DNA of 64,000 bases from Paraburkholderia sp. Tr-20389 (GCF_017104565.1 NZ_JAAGPD010000014.1:1-64000); one strand, 5' to 3'. Shown: positions 37,234-47,867, numbered from the stretch's first letter. Made by a program: numbers and translations. Notes: generated by a model not told the origin, from the letters alone.

Positions 37234-37254
37234 AGCCGGCCTGGTTCAGTCTGC

Positions 37255-37282
37255 GTGACGTGCAATAAGTGACGTGCAATAA
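37255..37282 (+). repeat. Perfect 14-bp tandem duplication
   Basis: GTGACGTGCAATAA occurs at 37255-37268 and again at 37269-37282, directly after the lipoprotein gene and before the ilvD terminator. It looks like a slippage or short duplication event. Confidence 0.85.
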
Positions 37283-37284
37283 AA

Positions 37285-37308
37285 AAGGCCGCTCCATTGA
37301 GCGGCCTT
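37285..37308 (-). terminator. Rho-independent terminator of ilvD
   Basis: A perfect 10-bp stem, AAGGCCGCTC (37285-37294) and GAGCGGCCTT (37299-37308), has a 4-base loop. The + strand A-run just before it gives a U-run on the minus strand, 33 bases past the ilvD stop. It may also slow transcripts from the lipoprotein gene on the other strand. Confidence 0.85.
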
Positions 37309-37340
37309 CATCACGAGCGGACGCGAAGCCCGCCCGCGTA

Positions 37341-39200
37341 TCAATCGTCGAGCAGCGACAGGTCGCGTACCGCGCCCTTGTCTGCCGACATGACGAGCTT
37401 CGCATACGCCTTCAGCGCCGCCGACACCTTGCGGGGACGCGGCTTCGAAGGCTTCCAGCCCTTCGCGTTCTGCTCCTCGCGGCGGCGTGCCAGTTCCTCG
37501 TCGGACAGCAGCACGTCGATGGTGCGGTTCGGAATGTCGATGCGGATCTTGTCGCCGTCGCGCACGAGGCCGATCGCGCCGCCAGCCGCCGCTTCGGGCG
37601 AGCAGTGACCGATCGACAGGCCCGACGTGCCGCCCGAGAAACGGCCGTCCGTCAGCAGCGCGCAGGCCTTGCCCAGACCCTTCGACTTGATGTAGCTGGT
37701 CGGGTACAGCATTTCCTGCATGCCCGGACCGCCCTTCGGACCTTCGTAGCGGACGATCACGACGTCGCCGGCCTTGACCTTGTCGTTGAGGATGTTCTCG
37801 ACGGCTTCATCCTGCGATTCCGTCACATGCGCGGTGCCTTCGAACACGAGAATGCTTTCGTCGACGCCCGCCGTTTTCACCACGCAGCCGTCCAGCGCAA
37901 TGTTGCCCGTCAGCACCGCGAGGCCGCCTTCCTTCGAGAACGCGTGCTCGTACGAACGGATGCAGCCCTCGGCGCGATCGAGATCGAGGCTCGGCCAGCG
38001 CGTGTTCTGGCTGAACGCGACCTGCGTCGGGACACCGGCGGGGCCCGCCATGTAGAACGTCTTCACAGCCTGGTCGTCGCTGAGCACGATGTCCCACTCG
38101 TTCAGCGCGTCCTTCAGCGTGGGCGCGTGCACCGTCGGCACATCCGTATGCAGCTTGCCCGCGCGCTCCAGTTCGCCGAGGATGGCCATGATGCCGCCCG
38201 CGCGATGCACGTCTTCAATGTGGTACTTGTTCGTGTTCGGCGCCACCTTGCACAACTGCGGCACGATGCGCGACAGGCGGTCGATGTCCGTCATCGTGAA
38301 GTCGATCTCGGCTTCACGCGCGATGGCAAGCAGGTGCAGGATCGTGTTGGTCGAGCCGCCCATCGCGATGTCGAGCGTCATCGCGTTTTCGAAGGCCTTG
38401 AATCCCACCGAACGCGGCAGCACGCGCTGGTCTTCGTTCTCGTAATACTGGCGCGCCAGTTCGACGATACGGCGGCCGGCGCGCTTGAAAAGCTGCTCGC
38501 GGTCCGCGTGCGTCGCGACCACCGTGCCGTTGCCCGGCAGCGAGAGGCCGAGTGCTTCCGTCAGGCAGTTCATCGAGTTGGCCGTGAACATGCCCGAGCA
38601 CGAGCCGCAAGTCGGACACGCGGAGCGTTCGACTTCGGCCACGTCGGCGTCGGAATAGGCCGTGTCGGCGGCGATCACCATTGCGTCCACGAGGTCGAGC
38701 TTCTTGAACTCGATCGTGCCCGTGGCGGGGTTCGCGAGGCGCGTCTTGCCGGCTTCCATCGGGCCGCCCGACACGAAGATCACGGGGATGTTCAGGCGCA
38801 TCGCGGCCATCAGCATGCCGGGGGTGATCTTGTCGCAGTTCGAGATGCACACCATCGCATCGGCGCAGTGCGCGTTGACCATGTACTCGACGGAGTCCGC
38901 GATGATGTCGCGGCTCGGCAGCGAGTACAGCATGCCGTCGTGGCCCATCGCGATGCCGTCGTCGACGGCGATGGTGTTGAATTCCTTGGCGACGCCGCCC
39001 GCCGCTTCGATTTCGCGCGCAACGAGCTGGCCGAGGTCTTTCAGGTGCACGTGTCCGGGCACGAACTGGGTGAACGAGTTCACCACCGCGATAATCGGCT
39101 TGGAGAAGTCTTCGTCTTTCATGCCGGTGGCGCGCCACAGCGAGCGCGCCCCAGCCATGTTGCGGCCGGCGGTGGAGGTTTTGGAACGGTATGCGGGCAT
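37341..39200 (-). CDS. ilvD: Dihydroxy-acid dehydratase
   Basis: A 619-residue enzyme of valine, leucine, isoleucine and pantothenate synthesis. It dehydrates 2,3-dihydroxy-isovalerate and its homologue. Iron-sulfur cysteines are seen in [10 protein letters not shown] and [11 protein letters not shown]. Length matches the E. coli enzyme (616). The frame continues upstream to 39413, but the ATG at 39198-39200 ([10 protein letters not shown]) is the family start. It stands alone with its own terminator. Confidence 0.95.
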   Translation of the reverse strand: MPAYRSKTSTAGRNMAGARSLWRATGMKDEDFSKPIIAVVNSFTQFVPGHVHLKDLGQLVAREIEAAGGVAKEFNTIAVDDGIAMGHDGMLYSLPSRDIIADSVEYMVNAHCADAMVCISNCDKITPGMLMAAMRLNIPVIFVSGGPMEAGKTRLANPATGTIEFKKLDLVDAMVIAADTAYSDADVAEVERSACPTCGSCSGMFTANSMNCLTEALGLSLPGNGTVVATHADREQLFKRAGRRIVELARQYYENEDQRVLPRSVGFKAFENAMTLDIAMGGSTNTILHLLAIAREAEIDFTMTDIDRLSRIVPQLCKVAPNTNKYHIEDVHRAGGIMAILGELERAGKLHTDVPTVHAPTLKDALNEWDIVLSDDQAVKTFYMAGPAGVPTQVAFSQNTRWPSLDLDRAEGCIRSYEHAFSKEGGLAVLTGNIALDGCVVKTAGVDESILVFEGTAHVTESQDEAVENILNDKVKAGDVVIVRYEGPKGGPGMQEMLYPTSYIKSKGLGKACALLTDGRFSGGTSGLSIGHCSPEAAAGGAIGLVRDGDKIRIDIPNRTIDVLLSDEELARRREEQNAKGWKPSKPRPRKVSAALKAYAKLVMSADKGAVRDLSLLDD

Positions 39201-39405
39201 CGTGGTTGTGGGAGAGTTATCGCAGAGAGAAAGCGGGCCACGCGAATAAAGGCCCCTCGTGCGCCCGTGCGAACAACCTCGTGAGTCGCGCCCTGGGCAA
39301 ACCTCGCGATTATCCCACACAGTATTTGGGGGTGTTGGAAATGCGGGCGGGTGGTGACCGGGAACGAATCGAGCCGACTCGGGCAACGTCACGCCCCCGC
39401 GCTCT

Positions 39406-42400
39406 TCATACAATCGAACCTTCGCTCACGACCTGCCTGATCTCACGATACTTGTGCGGTATCCACGGGCCCCACTTCGCTTCGTAGATGGCACGATTCG
39501 TTTCGAAAAGTGCGCGTTTTCGTTCTTCGCCCAGTTTGTTGAACGACGCCGACAGATGATGATGGACGAATGCATCGTCGGCACAGCCCACGCGCAGACC
39601 GGTCGCCTGAACCCGGCGGCAATAATCGTCGTCCTCGAAAAAGCCGATGCCGTAGTCCTCGCTGATCGGACCGCACCGCAGGTAGGTGCTACGCGGCAGC
39701 ATCGCGCAGAAAAATGCAACCGTGTTCAATTCAAACCACTCGCCGAGACGACGATCCGTCAGCGTCTTCGCTTCGACATGCATCGCGTCGAGATCCGTGT
39801 AGCACGTATCGATACGCGCCTCGTTGCCAATGTTGTTGGTTACCGGCCCAATGATTCCGAGCCCCGGATTGCGGCGCAGATGATTCACCAGGCGCAGCGC
39901 CCAGCCGCGCGTGACGACGGTGTCGTTGTTCAGGATGACGAGGTAGTCGCCTGTAGCGGCTGCGAGCCCCTGATTGTTGCCACCGGCAAACCCGCGGTTG
40001 TCGTCGTTGAGAATCAGCTTGACGTTCGGACGCGAGTTCGCCCAAGCGGACAGGTACGCGGGCGAACCGTCGCTCGACGCATTATCGACGATCACGATCT
40101 CCAGATCGACGCCGTCGCTATAGCACTCGAGGCTATCAAGGCAGTTCTTCGTCAAATTAAGGTTGTTATAGGTCAGCACGATCGCGCTGACCTTCGGTCG
40201 CGGCAGGGCCTGGATGGCATCGCGAAAGTCCGCGACACGATGCGCCCAGGTTTGCCCGGCTGCAAATGCCTTGCGGCGCGCGACAACTTCCTCCGAATCG
40301 GGTAGTGCAGCCAGCGCGGCGCGCACCTGATCGATAAAACCTTCATGCGATTCCGCGATACGCACCAGGTCGCCGAACTGCACCATTTCGGGCAGATCGA
40401 CTCCGACGACCGAACGTCCAGCGCCGAGATATTCATAGATCTTGACAGGGTTGGTCGCGAGCGTCAGCGGAATCACGCGGAAGGGCATCAGGCAAACATC
40501 GAACGCATACAGGTAGTAAGGCAGCTTGCCGTACGGCACCTCGCCCGTCATCTGCACGTTCTGATATCGCGAGAGTCTGTCGCCGACGCCCGCAGAGTCT
40601 GCGCCCACGAGCAGAACCAGCGCGTCGGGGAACGACTGCGCAACCCTTGCGACAAGCTCCGCGTCGAACCATTCCGCAATCGCCCCGTAATAACCGATGA
40701 TCCGGCGACCCTCCGGGTCAACGAAGCGCTCGGCAGGCGGGTCGCAGAAATCGCGATACTGGCCCGCGTTCCGGATGACCGACACCTGCGGATTGCGTTT
40801 GCGCGCATGACCTTCCAGCCAGGATGACGTAGCAACCAGCAGATCGGCGTGCTCCATCATCTCCTCTTCAAGCGTCAGCAGTTCTTGCGGAACATTGCCG
40901 AACCCTTCGTGATGGTCCATGCAATCGTACGACACGCATTCGCACTGCAGGCTGGCCGCGATCGGATACCAATAGCCGTGCTGGATGATCGACCACGAGC
41001 GATCGGTACCGCTCCAGTCGAAGAAAAGCTGCATGCCGGCCCGGATCTGCTCGATGGCCTCGGCGGTGGGCGAAGCGAAATAAATGGGGGGTGCCCGGTG
41101 AACCTTCAGCTTGACCTGATAAAGCGGAAGCGTGTCGTCCAATCGCTCCAACGAATAGCCCGGCTCCCGCGCGTCCTCGAAATGATTGGAGAAGAAATAC
41201 ACGCGATGCCCGGCCAGCGCGAATTCGCGCGCGAGATGCTGCGGCCGTTGAATCCGGAAGTGCCAGTCGATGATGCTGAACATCAGCACGTCGGGCAACG
41301 CACGGGGTGTCGCCCGCCGCATAGGAGCAGAAGCTCCCGGTCCGGCATTGTCCGGCCGCAGGACAGGCACAGCGGGCATCGTCCCGGCAGCCGGGGGGGT
41401 GCCGCGCGCGTTCATATGCTTCGGGATATACGTGAGCGAACGGCGCACCACGTTCCCGACGCCGCCGTGTACATAAGCGTAGTTGACGTCGTTCATGCGC
41501 CCCCGCATCCAACCCGGCATGCGGCGAACGACCCGCAGCGGCGCAGTCATCCGCCAACTGCGGGTGGCGAGCAAGGTTTTTACCTCTGCCGTGAGCGAGT
41601 GTTCGCGGTACTGCAGAAAATGAATGCGCTCGTCGCGCCGATTCGACTCTATCTCCAGCTGGGCGTACTCATCGGCCAGCTGTTTGAACTTGCCGCGCAA
41701 GGCGTCGCATTCGCTTGCGAGCGTCGAGATACGCGTGGACGCGCTCGCCAGGCCACGCCGCGCATCGCTTGCAGAAGATTTCTCAGATTCGAGCTGGGCT
41801 AGCGCCTGATTGGCACGAGATGTTTCCGCCTCAAGCCGGGCTAGCGCTTGATTGGCACGAGATGTTTCCGCCTCAAGCCGGACTAGCGCCTGATTGGCAC
41901 GAGACGTTTCCGCCTCAAGCCGGACTAGCGCATGATTGGCACGAGACGTTTCCGCCTCAAGCCGGGCCAGCGCCTGATCAGCGCGGGACATTTCCGCCGC
42001 GACCTGCGTCAATGCCTGCTCTGTGCGCAGCCTCTCCGCATCGCGTTGCGCGAGCGCTTCGCGCACGCGCGATTTCTCCGTTTCGAGCGCCACCAGCGCC
42101 TCTTCGGCACGAGACCTTTCGCCGTCGATCTCTGTCAGTGCCTGCTCTGTGCGCAGCCGTTGCACATCGAGTTCCGCGAGCGCCCGGTTCGCGCGCGATT
42201 TTTCAATGTCAAGCGACATCAGCGCCCTATCGGCACGAGTTTCTGCTTCGATCTGGCCTGTCGAGTGCGCCGCTTGCATGCCGGCGCCACTAGCCTCCCG
42301 GCCGGAGAGCCTTGCGTCCACAAGCGACAGCCGTTGGGCACCCAGTTGCGCGTTACGTGCGTACACCAGCAGGATCTGATGGCCAGACCAGTATGTCGGC

Positions 42401-42969
42401 TCGCAAGAACGTGTATCGATCACCGATTCGTACACGAGCACCCAGTCTGCGCTCGGCGCGAGCGGGATGTTGGTCGCGTCGAAGGTAACTTCGTGTTCGA
42501 AATGCCGGTCAAATTCCCGGTACGGCAGCAGCAGAACGATAAACTTCGATGCGTAGTGCGAGATCCGCTCGAACACATCCCACGGTTTCGCGAAGTGCTC
42601 CAGCGTATTCGATGAAAAAAGAACGTCGAATGGAGAGCGCTCGGGCCTGCAGAGAAGATCCTCGTGCAGGAACGGGACGGTACGGTAAGTGTCCGCCGCG
42701 CGTTCGACGGCAGCCTGGGAAAAATCGATGCCGGTCACATCCCACGATAGCAATTGTGCAAGCGCATCGGTGCCGTCGCCCTGTGCACACCCCCAATCGC
42801 AAACGCTGAGATTGTCCCAGCGTACCTTATGCAACAGCCACTGCGGCAGCGCTTCAACGGCGATGCGCGCAAAAAATCGGCTCTGTTCCCGGCCGCAGTT
42901 CGATTCCCAATCGGTTTCGAAACGGCTGTTCCAATACGCGTTGCTATTGATGTGATTCCGATCACTCAT
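39406..42969 (-). CDS. Methyltransferase / coiled-coil / double-glycosyltransferase fusion
   Basis: A 1187-residue cytoplasmic protein in four parts. Residues about 10-215: class I methyltransferase ([14 protein letters not shown] as the SAM loop). 244 to about 460: coiled coil, of which 244-397 is eleven 14-residue units ([14 protein letters not shown]-like), then the [10 protein letters not shown] motif. About 560-930: GT4-type glycosyltransferase ([37 protein letters not shown]). About 940-1187: GT2 domain ([30 protein letters not shown]). Its ATG overlaps the wzt stop (ATGA). It probably builds or caps the glycan exported by Wzm/Wzt. Confidence 0.88.
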   Translation of the reverse strand: MSDRNHINSNAYWNSRFETDWESNCGREQSRFFARIAVEALPQWLLHKVRWDNLSVCDWGCAQGDGTDALAQLLSWDVTGIDFSQAAVERAADTYRTVPFLHEDLLCRPERSPFDVLFSSNTLEHFAKPWDVFERISHYASKFIVLLLPYREFDRHFEHEVTFDATNIPLAPSADWVLVYESVIDTRSCEPTYWSGHQILLVYARNAQLGAQRLSLVDARLSGREASGAGMQAAHSTGQIEAETRADRALMSLDIEKSRANRALAELDVQRLRTEQALTEIDGERSRAEEALVALETEKSRVREALAQRDAERLRTEQALTQVAAEMSRADQALARLEAETSRANHALVRLEAETSRANQALVRLEAETSRANQALARLEAETSRANQALAQLESEKSSASDARRGLASASTRISTLASECDALRGKFKQLADEYAQLEIESNRRDERIHFLQYREHSLTAEVKTLLATRSWRMTAPLRVVRRMPGWMRGRMNDVNYAYVHGGVGNVVRRSLTYIPKHMNARGTPPAAGTMPAVPVLRPDNAGPGASAPMRRATPRALPDVLMFSIIDWHFRIQRPQHLAREFALAGHRVYFFSNHFEDAREPGYSLERLDDTLPLYQVKLKVHRAPPIYFASPTAEAIEQIRAGMQLFFDWSGTDRSWSIIQHGYWYPIAASLQCECVSYDCMDHHEGFGNVPQELLTLEEEMMEHADLLVATSSWLEGHARKRNPQVSVIRNAGQYRDFCDPPAERFVDPEGRRIIGYYGAIAEWFDAELVARVAQSFPDALVLLVGADSAGVGDRLSRYQNVQMTGEVPYGKLPYYLYAFDVCLMPFRVIPLTLATNPVKIYEYLGAGRSVVGVDLPEMVQFGDLVRIAESHEGFIDQVRAALAALPDSEEVVARRKAFAAGQTWAHRVADFRDAIQALPRPKVSAIVLTYNNLNLTKNCLDSLECYSDGVDLEIVIVDNASSDGSPAYLSAWANSRPNVKLILNDDNRGFAGGNNQGLAAATGDYLVILNNDTVVTRGWALRLVNHLRRNPGLGIIGPVTNNIGNEARIDTCYTDLDAMHVEAKTLTDRRLGEWFELNTVAFFCAMLPRSTYLRCGPISEDYGIGFFEDDDYCRRVQATGLRVGCADDAFVHHHLSASFNKLGEERKRALFETNRAIYEAKWGPWIPHKYREIRQVVSEGSIV
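41807..41974 (-). repeat. Four near-identical 42-bp tandem repeats in the coiled coil
   Basis: Units start at 41807, 41849, 41891 and 41933 (each beginning TGATTGGCACGAGA on the + strand), with a decayed fifth copy from 41975. Each 42-bp unit encodes 14 residues, two coiled-coil heptads. The close DNA identity implies recent duplication within an older 14-residue repeat array that spans about 41779-42240. Confidence 0.92.
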
Positions 42970-44390
42970 GCGGATACTCGCAGCGCGGCAGGCTCCGCGT
43001 CCATGGTTTGCTCGACGTCGGCGACGAAAGCGCCATACAGTTTGTTTTCGGTGAGCGAGGTGAAGTAATGCGCCCCCTCGATGTACTCGTAGTACTGGGG
43101 CAAGACGCTGGCGCGGTCTTCGAGCGCCACCGCCAGCAGATAGTTGCCGGCATTGAGCCGGTTTTTCAGCTTGAAGCGCACGAGCACGGTTTCACCGGCC
43201 CGCGTGAAGTCGAGCGAATGCTGATCCCACGTAGTCGATACGATCAGGTCCGTGCCCCGCAGATCCTTCAGAGAAAACGCGACGCTCAACGTGGAACGAT
43301 CCGCGGCCGCGGGCGGCCGTACCCGGACCCGAATCTCGATGTCGTCGAGCGCCTTCATGGTCCCGAGACGCTCACCGCACGCATTGAAAATGCCGGCTTC
43401 GAGGATCGATCCGACGTGACTGCCCCAGTGATTGATCGGGCGATGCTTCGCCATCAGATCGGCGGCTGCATTACCGGCCGACGCGCCGGAGGCCTCTTCG
43501 GCGTCATCCGGGCGAACGGCCTCGGCAGCGAGCGCAGGTTCGACCGAACGTGCTTTGCTCGAACCTGCGCTGTCCCCCTTGCCGAGCCCGTCGTCGGCAT
43601 CTGTTTCGAATAGAAACTGGTTGTATTGCGCAGTCACGGAAAACGCGTCGCCGAGCAGGCGTACCTTGCCCTGATCCAGCCAGAGCGCGCGCTCGCATAA
43701 CGTGCGAACCGCGCCGACATCGTGCGAAACGAACAGGATGGTGACACCGTCGGCCTGCATCGCCTTGATGCGGTTCAGGCACTTGGCCTGAAAGCGCGAG
43801 TCGCCCACTGCGAGCGCTTCGTCCACGATGAGGATTTGCGGCTCGACATGAATCGCGACGGCAAACGCGAGACGCACGTACATGCCGCTGGAATACGTCT
43901 TGACCGGCTGCTCCATGAAGGCGCCGATCTCCGCGAACGCTTCGATATCGGCAAAACGCGCGTCGATTTCCGTGCGTGACAAGCCAAGCACCGCGCCGTT
44001 CAGGTAGACGTTCTCTCGTCCGGTGAAGTCGTTGTTGAATCCCGTGCCCAGTTCCAGCAGCGCCGCGACGCGCCCGTTGATCTCGACCCGACCCGACGTG
44101 CCGCGCAACGTGCCGCAAAGAATTTGCAGCAGCGTCGATTTGCCCGAGCCGTTGCGTCCGACGATCGCACAGGTTTCGCCGCGCGCGATGGTCAGATTGA
44201 TGTTGTCGAGCGCCCAGAATTCGCTCCAGCCCTTCTGGCGGCCGGGTAAGAGCGCGTGCTTCAGACGCTCCAGCGGCGTGTGATATACCGCGAAGCGCTT
44301 CGAAAGTCCTTCGATACGGATGGTGATGTCGTCTTGCGCCGAATGCATGGACGAGCACGTGGTCGAATCAGAGTACATCGGCAAATCCAT
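42966..44390 (-). CDS. wzt: Polysaccharide ABC exporter ATPase (Wzt type)
   Basis: A 474-residue ATPase of the O-antigen/teichoic-acid exporter group. Walker A is GRNGSGKST, the signature TYSSGMYVRLAFAVA, and the Walker B ILIVDEALAVGD. After about residue 290 comes a C-terminal beta-sandwich of the kind that in Wzt binds the glycan end, joined by an Ala/Glu-rich linker. The start is ambiguous (ATG at 44390 or 44378); both overlap wzm. The stop overlaps the next gene (ATGA). It energises glycan export with Wzm. Confidence 0.9.
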   Translation of the reverse strand: MDLPMYSDSTTCSSMHSAQDDITIRIEGLSKRFAVYHTPLERLKHALLPGRQKGWSEFWALDNINLTIARGETCAIVGRNGSGKSTLLQILCGTLRGTSGRVEINGRVAALLELGTGFNNDFTGRENVYLNGAVLGLSRTEIDARFADIEAFAEIGAFMEQPVKTYSSGMYVRLAFAVAIHVEPQILIVDEALAVGDSRFQAKCLNRIKAMQADGVTILFVSHDVGAVRTLCERALWLDQGKVRLLGDAFSVTAQYNQFLFETDADDGLGKGDSAGSSKARSVEPALAAEAVRPDDAEEASGASAGNAAADLMAKHRPINHWGSHVGSILEAGIFNACGERLGTMKALDDIEIRVRVRPPAAADRSTLSVAFSLKDLRGTDLIVSTTWDQHSLDFTRAGETVLVRFKLKNRLNAGNYLLAVALEDRASVLPQYYEYIEGAHYFTSLTENKLYGAFVADVEQTMDAEPAALRVSA

Positions 44391-45216
44391 CCCGTGCGCG
44401 TTGAAACCAGGCGAGCGACAGCCACGCGAACAGGTAGCTCGATACGGTGTAGCACGCCAACATCCGAAAGTCCGGCAACTGGCCGCCGATCATCACGGCG
44501 CGCGCCTGCTCCACGATGAACGTCAGTGGATTCGCACGCAGCAGCGTCTGAAACGCCTTCGGCAACGACTCGATCGCGTAAAAGATCGGGCACAAAAACA
44601 TGATGAACGAAGTAGCCACGCCGATGATCTGGCCGATGTCGCGCACATACACGCCAAGCGAACTGACGATCCAGCTGGTACCGACCGTCATGAGGATCAG
44701 CGGCACGAAGATCAAAGGCAGGAACACCAGCGTCCATTGCACGGTGCCGTAGACGAACTCGGCAAAAGCGACCCACACGATCAGACTCACGCACGCGTGA
44801 AAGAGCGCCGTGCCCACCGTCATCCACGACAGAAGCTCGAGCGGGAAGACGACCTTTTTTACATAGTTGACGTGACCACCGATGAGCATCGGCGCGCGGT
44901 TCAGACACTCGGCGAAAAAATTGAAAACGATCAGGCCGGCGAATAGAACCACGGAGAATTGCAGACTGTTCGACGCGCCAGCCCAACGTGCGTGGAGGAA
45001 CACGCCGAACACGACCGTGTACAGAGACAGCATCAGCAGCGGGTTCAAAAACGCCCAGATCGTGCCGAACAGCGATCCACGATAGCGGCTCGCGATGTCG
45101 CGTCGCATGAGTTGTGACAGCAGTTGCCGATGAATCAGCAGGTCGAGCAGGACTTTCCAGAAAGGCGCGCGATGCTTGAGTTCGGCGCCTTCCTTGACAA
45201 AAATGGTTTGACTCAT
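44368..45216 (-). CDS. wzm: Polysaccharide ABC exporter permease (Wzm type)
   Basis: A 282-residue ABC-2 permease with about six membrane helices: a cytoplasmic start, RRDIASRYRGSLFG, FLNPLLMLSLYTVVFGVF, and an YVKKVVFPLELLSW loop typical of Wzm. It starts five bases after the upstream glycosyltransferase and overlaps wzt by 23 bases. Together with Wzt it should move a finished lipid-linked glycan across the inner membrane. Confidence 0.92.
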   Translation of the reverse strand: MSQTIFVKEGAELKHRAPFWKVLLDLLIHRQLLSQLMRRDIASRYRGSLFGTIWAFLNPLLMLSLYTVVFGVFLHARWAGASNSLQFSVVLFAGLIVFNFFAECLNRAPMLIGGHVNYVKKVVFPLELLSWMTVGTALFHACVSLIVWVAFAEFVYGTVQWTLVFLPLIFVPLILMTVGTSWIVSSLGVYVRDIGQIIGVATSFIMFLCPIFYAIESLPKAFQTLLRANPLTFIVEQARAVMIGGQLPDFRMLACYTVSSYLFAWLSLAWFQRARDGFADVL

Positions 45217-45221
45217 CACTT

Positions 45222-46451
45222 TCAGGTGCGCGGCGACCGCCGCTGGGATTGACGTGGCGAAAGCGGAAGTCCATGAATTCCAGCTTTCTGTTTGGACTGT
45301 GCGGCGGCGAATTGCGAGCGCGCAAGCATGGGTGCGAAGCGTCGGCTCCAGTCCACCTCCAGACGGAACGACGCGATGTCCCTGGCTGTGGACACACCCG
45401 TGCGCGCGCTGTCCCAGAGGGCCCTCCACATGCTGCCGGGCGCGATGTGCGTAACACCGTCCGCGTGATCGCGGTGACGCATCTCGCCAAAAGCGGTCGA
45501 CCAGACGGGCACGCCCAGACTGCGGTACTCGTAGAACTTGATCGGATCGACGCCCGCCGTAAGCGTGTTGATCCGGAACGGAATCAGTCCGACAGCGAAC
45601 TCCTGCACCATCGCAGCAATCCGTTCCTGCTGCACCTCGCCGATCAGCTCGATGTTCGCCGGCAAGTTGGCCGGACGTTCGACGAATTCCGGGCCGATCA
45701 GCCGGACGGGCACATCGGGCAGCGCTTCGGCGAGCGACTGCACCAGCGGCCAGTCGAACCAGTCCGCGATAGCCCCGACGTAACCGATGACGCGCCGCTG
45801 TCCGGCCTCCGACGGCGCGGGCAAACCGGCCGTCGGATAGCCATTGAGGATCGTGACCGCGTCGGGACGACGGCAGCGCACGTCGGCCGCAAGCGCAGAC
45901 GACGAACAATAGATGTCGTCGACATTCTCGAGCAGCGCGCGCAGACGCACGCGCATCGAAAGACTCGACACACCGCGATAGAACGCCGGAAAATTATCCA
46001 GCACATCGACGAAAGAGCGGTCATGAGGCACGTGCCGGAGCGCCCAGTCAGCAAGCTTGCTCGGACGCCCGATGCCCAATACGCAGTGGTCGGCGCCGCC
46101 CGCGAATGTCTTCAGCTGATCGCACACCGCACGCCACACAGCGAGGCGGTTGACGACGCCGCTCATCGGCAGCGGCTCGATCGGCAGCGCGGTGGGCCGC
46201 ACCACGCCCACCCGCGGGTCCACGGGATGCGTAACATCCGCGCTCCCCTTGCGCAAGCGCTTGAGATCGGACAAAACCGGCAAGCGCGTGGGATAGGGAT
46301 CGATCCAGCGGATTTCGTCGAAGCCGTTATCGGCGAATGCCTTCGTCATGAAATGTGGTCGCTGGGCATAGCTCGCATACGGGACTGACGAAAAATAGAT
46401 CAGCCGGCAGCGGGCACGACATGACACATCCCGAACAGCGGGCGCGGTCAT
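45222..46451 (-). CDS. Glycosyltransferase (GT4-like)
   Basis: A 409-residue protein with a GT-B fold pattern: an N-terminal acceptor domain (FSSVPYASYAQRPHFM) and a C-terminal donor domain (VIGYVGAIADWFDWPLVQ, VGLIPFRINTLTAGVDPIKFYEY) like the middle domain of the fusion protein in this operon. The ATG overlaps the wecB stop (ATGA, 46448-46451). It presumably adds one sugar of the exported glycan; donor and linkage are unknown. Confidence 0.83.
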   Translation of the reverse strand: MTAPAVRDVSCRARCRLIYFSSVPYASYAQRPHFMTKAFADNGFDEIRWIDPYPTRLPVLSDLKRLRKGSADVTHPVDPRVGVVRPTALPIEPLPMSGVVNRLAVWRAVCDQLKTFAGGADHCVLGIGRPSKLADWALRHVPHDRSFVDVLDNFPAFYRGVSSLSMRVRLRALLENVDDIYCSSSALAADVRCRRPDAVTILNGYPTAGLPAPSEAGQRRVIGYVGAIADWFDWPLVQSLAEALPDVPVRLIGPEFVERPANLPANIELIGEVQQERIAAMVQEFAVGLIPFRINTLTAGVDPIKFYEYRSLGVPVWSTAFGEMRHRDHADGVTHIAPGSMWRALWDSARTGVSTARDIASFRLEVDWSRRFAPMLARSQFAAAQSKQKAGIHGLPLSPRQSQRRSPRT

Positions 46452-47614
46452 GCCGGATCGCCGACAAGCTCGGTCGGCGCCGGCGCCTTGCCCGCCTGAG
46501 CGGGATGTTCGCGGCATCCCAGTTCCTGTTCGAGGATACCGACGATGCGCCGTGCGGCGTAACCGTCGCCGTACGGCGACGCGCCCTGCGCCATCTCACG
46601 GTAGACGGCTGGGTCGGTGAGCAATTGCCAGGCCTTCTGGACGATCCGGCCGGCGTCCGTACCGACCAGTTCCGCCACGCCCGCGTCAATCGCCTCGGGA
46701 CGCTCGGTTTCGTCGCGCAATACGAGCACGGGTTTCCCAAGCGCAGGCGCCTCTTCCTGCACGCCGCCGGAATCACTGAGTATCAGATGCGCGGCCTCCA
46801 TGGCAGCGATGAATGACAGATAGTCAAGCGGCGCGCACAGGTTGACCCGCGAATGCTTGCCAAGCACCTGATACACAACGGACGACACGTTGGGATTGGG
46901 ATGCACCGGGAACAGCACTTCGAGGGCCGGGTCGCGGTCCAGCAACTCGAGCACCGCTGCGCATATGCGCCGCAGCGGCTCGCCGAAATTTTCACGCCGG
47001 TGCGTCGTGACGAGCATCAACCGGCGACCCTCCCGCACGTTGCGCGCAACCTTGTCCGGATGCCTGCGCGCTTCGAACAGCGCGTCGATCACGGTGTTGC
47101 CGGTGGTGAACACGGTCTCTTCCGGATAACGCTCGTCAAGCAGGTTTTGTGCGGACGACGCCGTCGGCGCGAAGTGCCAACGCGTCAAGCGGCCCGTGAC
47201 GACGCGGTTCATTTCTTCCGGGAACGGATTGCGGATATCGTGCGTGCGCAGTCCCGCTTCCACGTGTCCGACCGGAATGTTGTTGTAGAACGCCACTATC
47301 GATCCCGCCAGCACGCTCGTGGTGTCGCCTTGCACCAGCATGGCGGCGGGCGAGCTGTTGCGCAGCACGTCGTCGATGGAAGCAGTCAGCCGTGAAGTGA
47401 GGCCGGCGAGCGTCTGGTTGGGGCGCATCAGATTCAAATCATGATCCGGCCGGATGCCGAATACATGGAGCACCTGATCGAGCATTTCGCGATGCTGCGC
47501 GGTCGCGATAACCAGAGGTTCGAGATAGGAAGATTCGCGAAGCGCCCGGACAACCGGTGCCATTTTGATTGCTTCTGGACGGGTACCGAAAAGCACGGCG
47601 ATTTTTCTTTTCAT
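46448..47614 (-). CDS. wecB: UDP-N-acetylglucosamine 2-epimerase (non-hydrolysing)
   Basis: A 388-residue epimerase that turns UDP-GlcNAc into UDP-ManNAc. Family blocks are FGTRPEAIKMAPVV, GHVEAGLRT, TTHRRENFG, HPNPNV and SDSGGVQEEAPALGKPVLVLRDETERPE. It is the first gene of the polysaccharide operon, so the glycan probably contains ManNAc or a derivative. The upstream region is unusually AT-rich. Confidence 0.93.
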   Translation of the reverse strand: MKRKIAVLFGTRPEAIKMAPVVRALRESSYLEPLVIATAQHREMLDQVLHVFGIRPDHDLNLMRPNQTLAGLTSRLTASIDDVLRNSSPAAMLVQGDTTSVLAGSIVAFYNNIPVGHVEAGLRTHDIRNPFPEEMNRVVTGRLTRWHFAPTASSAQNLLDERYPEETVFTTGNTVIDALFEARRHPDKVARNVREGRRLMLVTTHRRENFGEPLRRICAAVLELLDRDPALEVLFPVHPNPNVSSVVYQVLGKHSRVNLCAPLDYLSFIAAMEAAHLILSDSGGVQEEAPALGKPVLVLRDETERPEAIDAGVAELVGTDAGRIVQKAWQLLTDPAVYREMAQGASPYGDGYAARRIVGILEQELGCREHPAQAGKAPAPTELVGDPA

Positions 47615-47867
47615 GGTCTTGGCGCTCTAGCAACTGATTGCGGGTTATCGCGGGCGATGGCGCTTTTCCGATTTGGCTGGAATGGCTGTCATGCAATGCC
47701 GACAGACGAAGTTCGTAAACGCCATGAATGGTTGCCCGACCGCAACGTCGATTCAATAAGAGTTCTCCTATATTACGGTTTCCTAACTATTAGTTTAAGG
47801 AAATGTACTACATTTATGCAATTTGCATTACGGGTGGTGTTTCATGATGAATCGTCGGAACGAAAAA
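47615..47867 (-). promoter_or_regulatory. AT-rich upstream region of the polysaccharide operon
   Basis: A region of about 250 bases between the P460 terminator and wecB, markedly AT-rich around 47755-47840 compared with its neighbours. It must contain the operon promoter. Three successive palindromes (47785-47828) sit in it. The + strand frame through 47441-47905 lacks coding character. Confidence 0.55.
47785..47828. repeat. Three consecutive palindromes upstream of wecB
   Basis: AACTATTAGTT (47785-47795), AAATGTACTACATTT (47801-47815) and ATGCAATTTGCAT (47816-47828) are each perfect palindromes around one central base. The last two abut directly. They lie in the AT-rich promoter region about 170-215 bases before wecB and look like regulator sites. 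Confidence 0.7.

Noticed and set aside
41779-42240. Regular repeats resembling a CRISPR array
   Set aside because: The units are directly tandem with no spacers, stay in frame and encode a heptad coiled coil; no cas genes are present.
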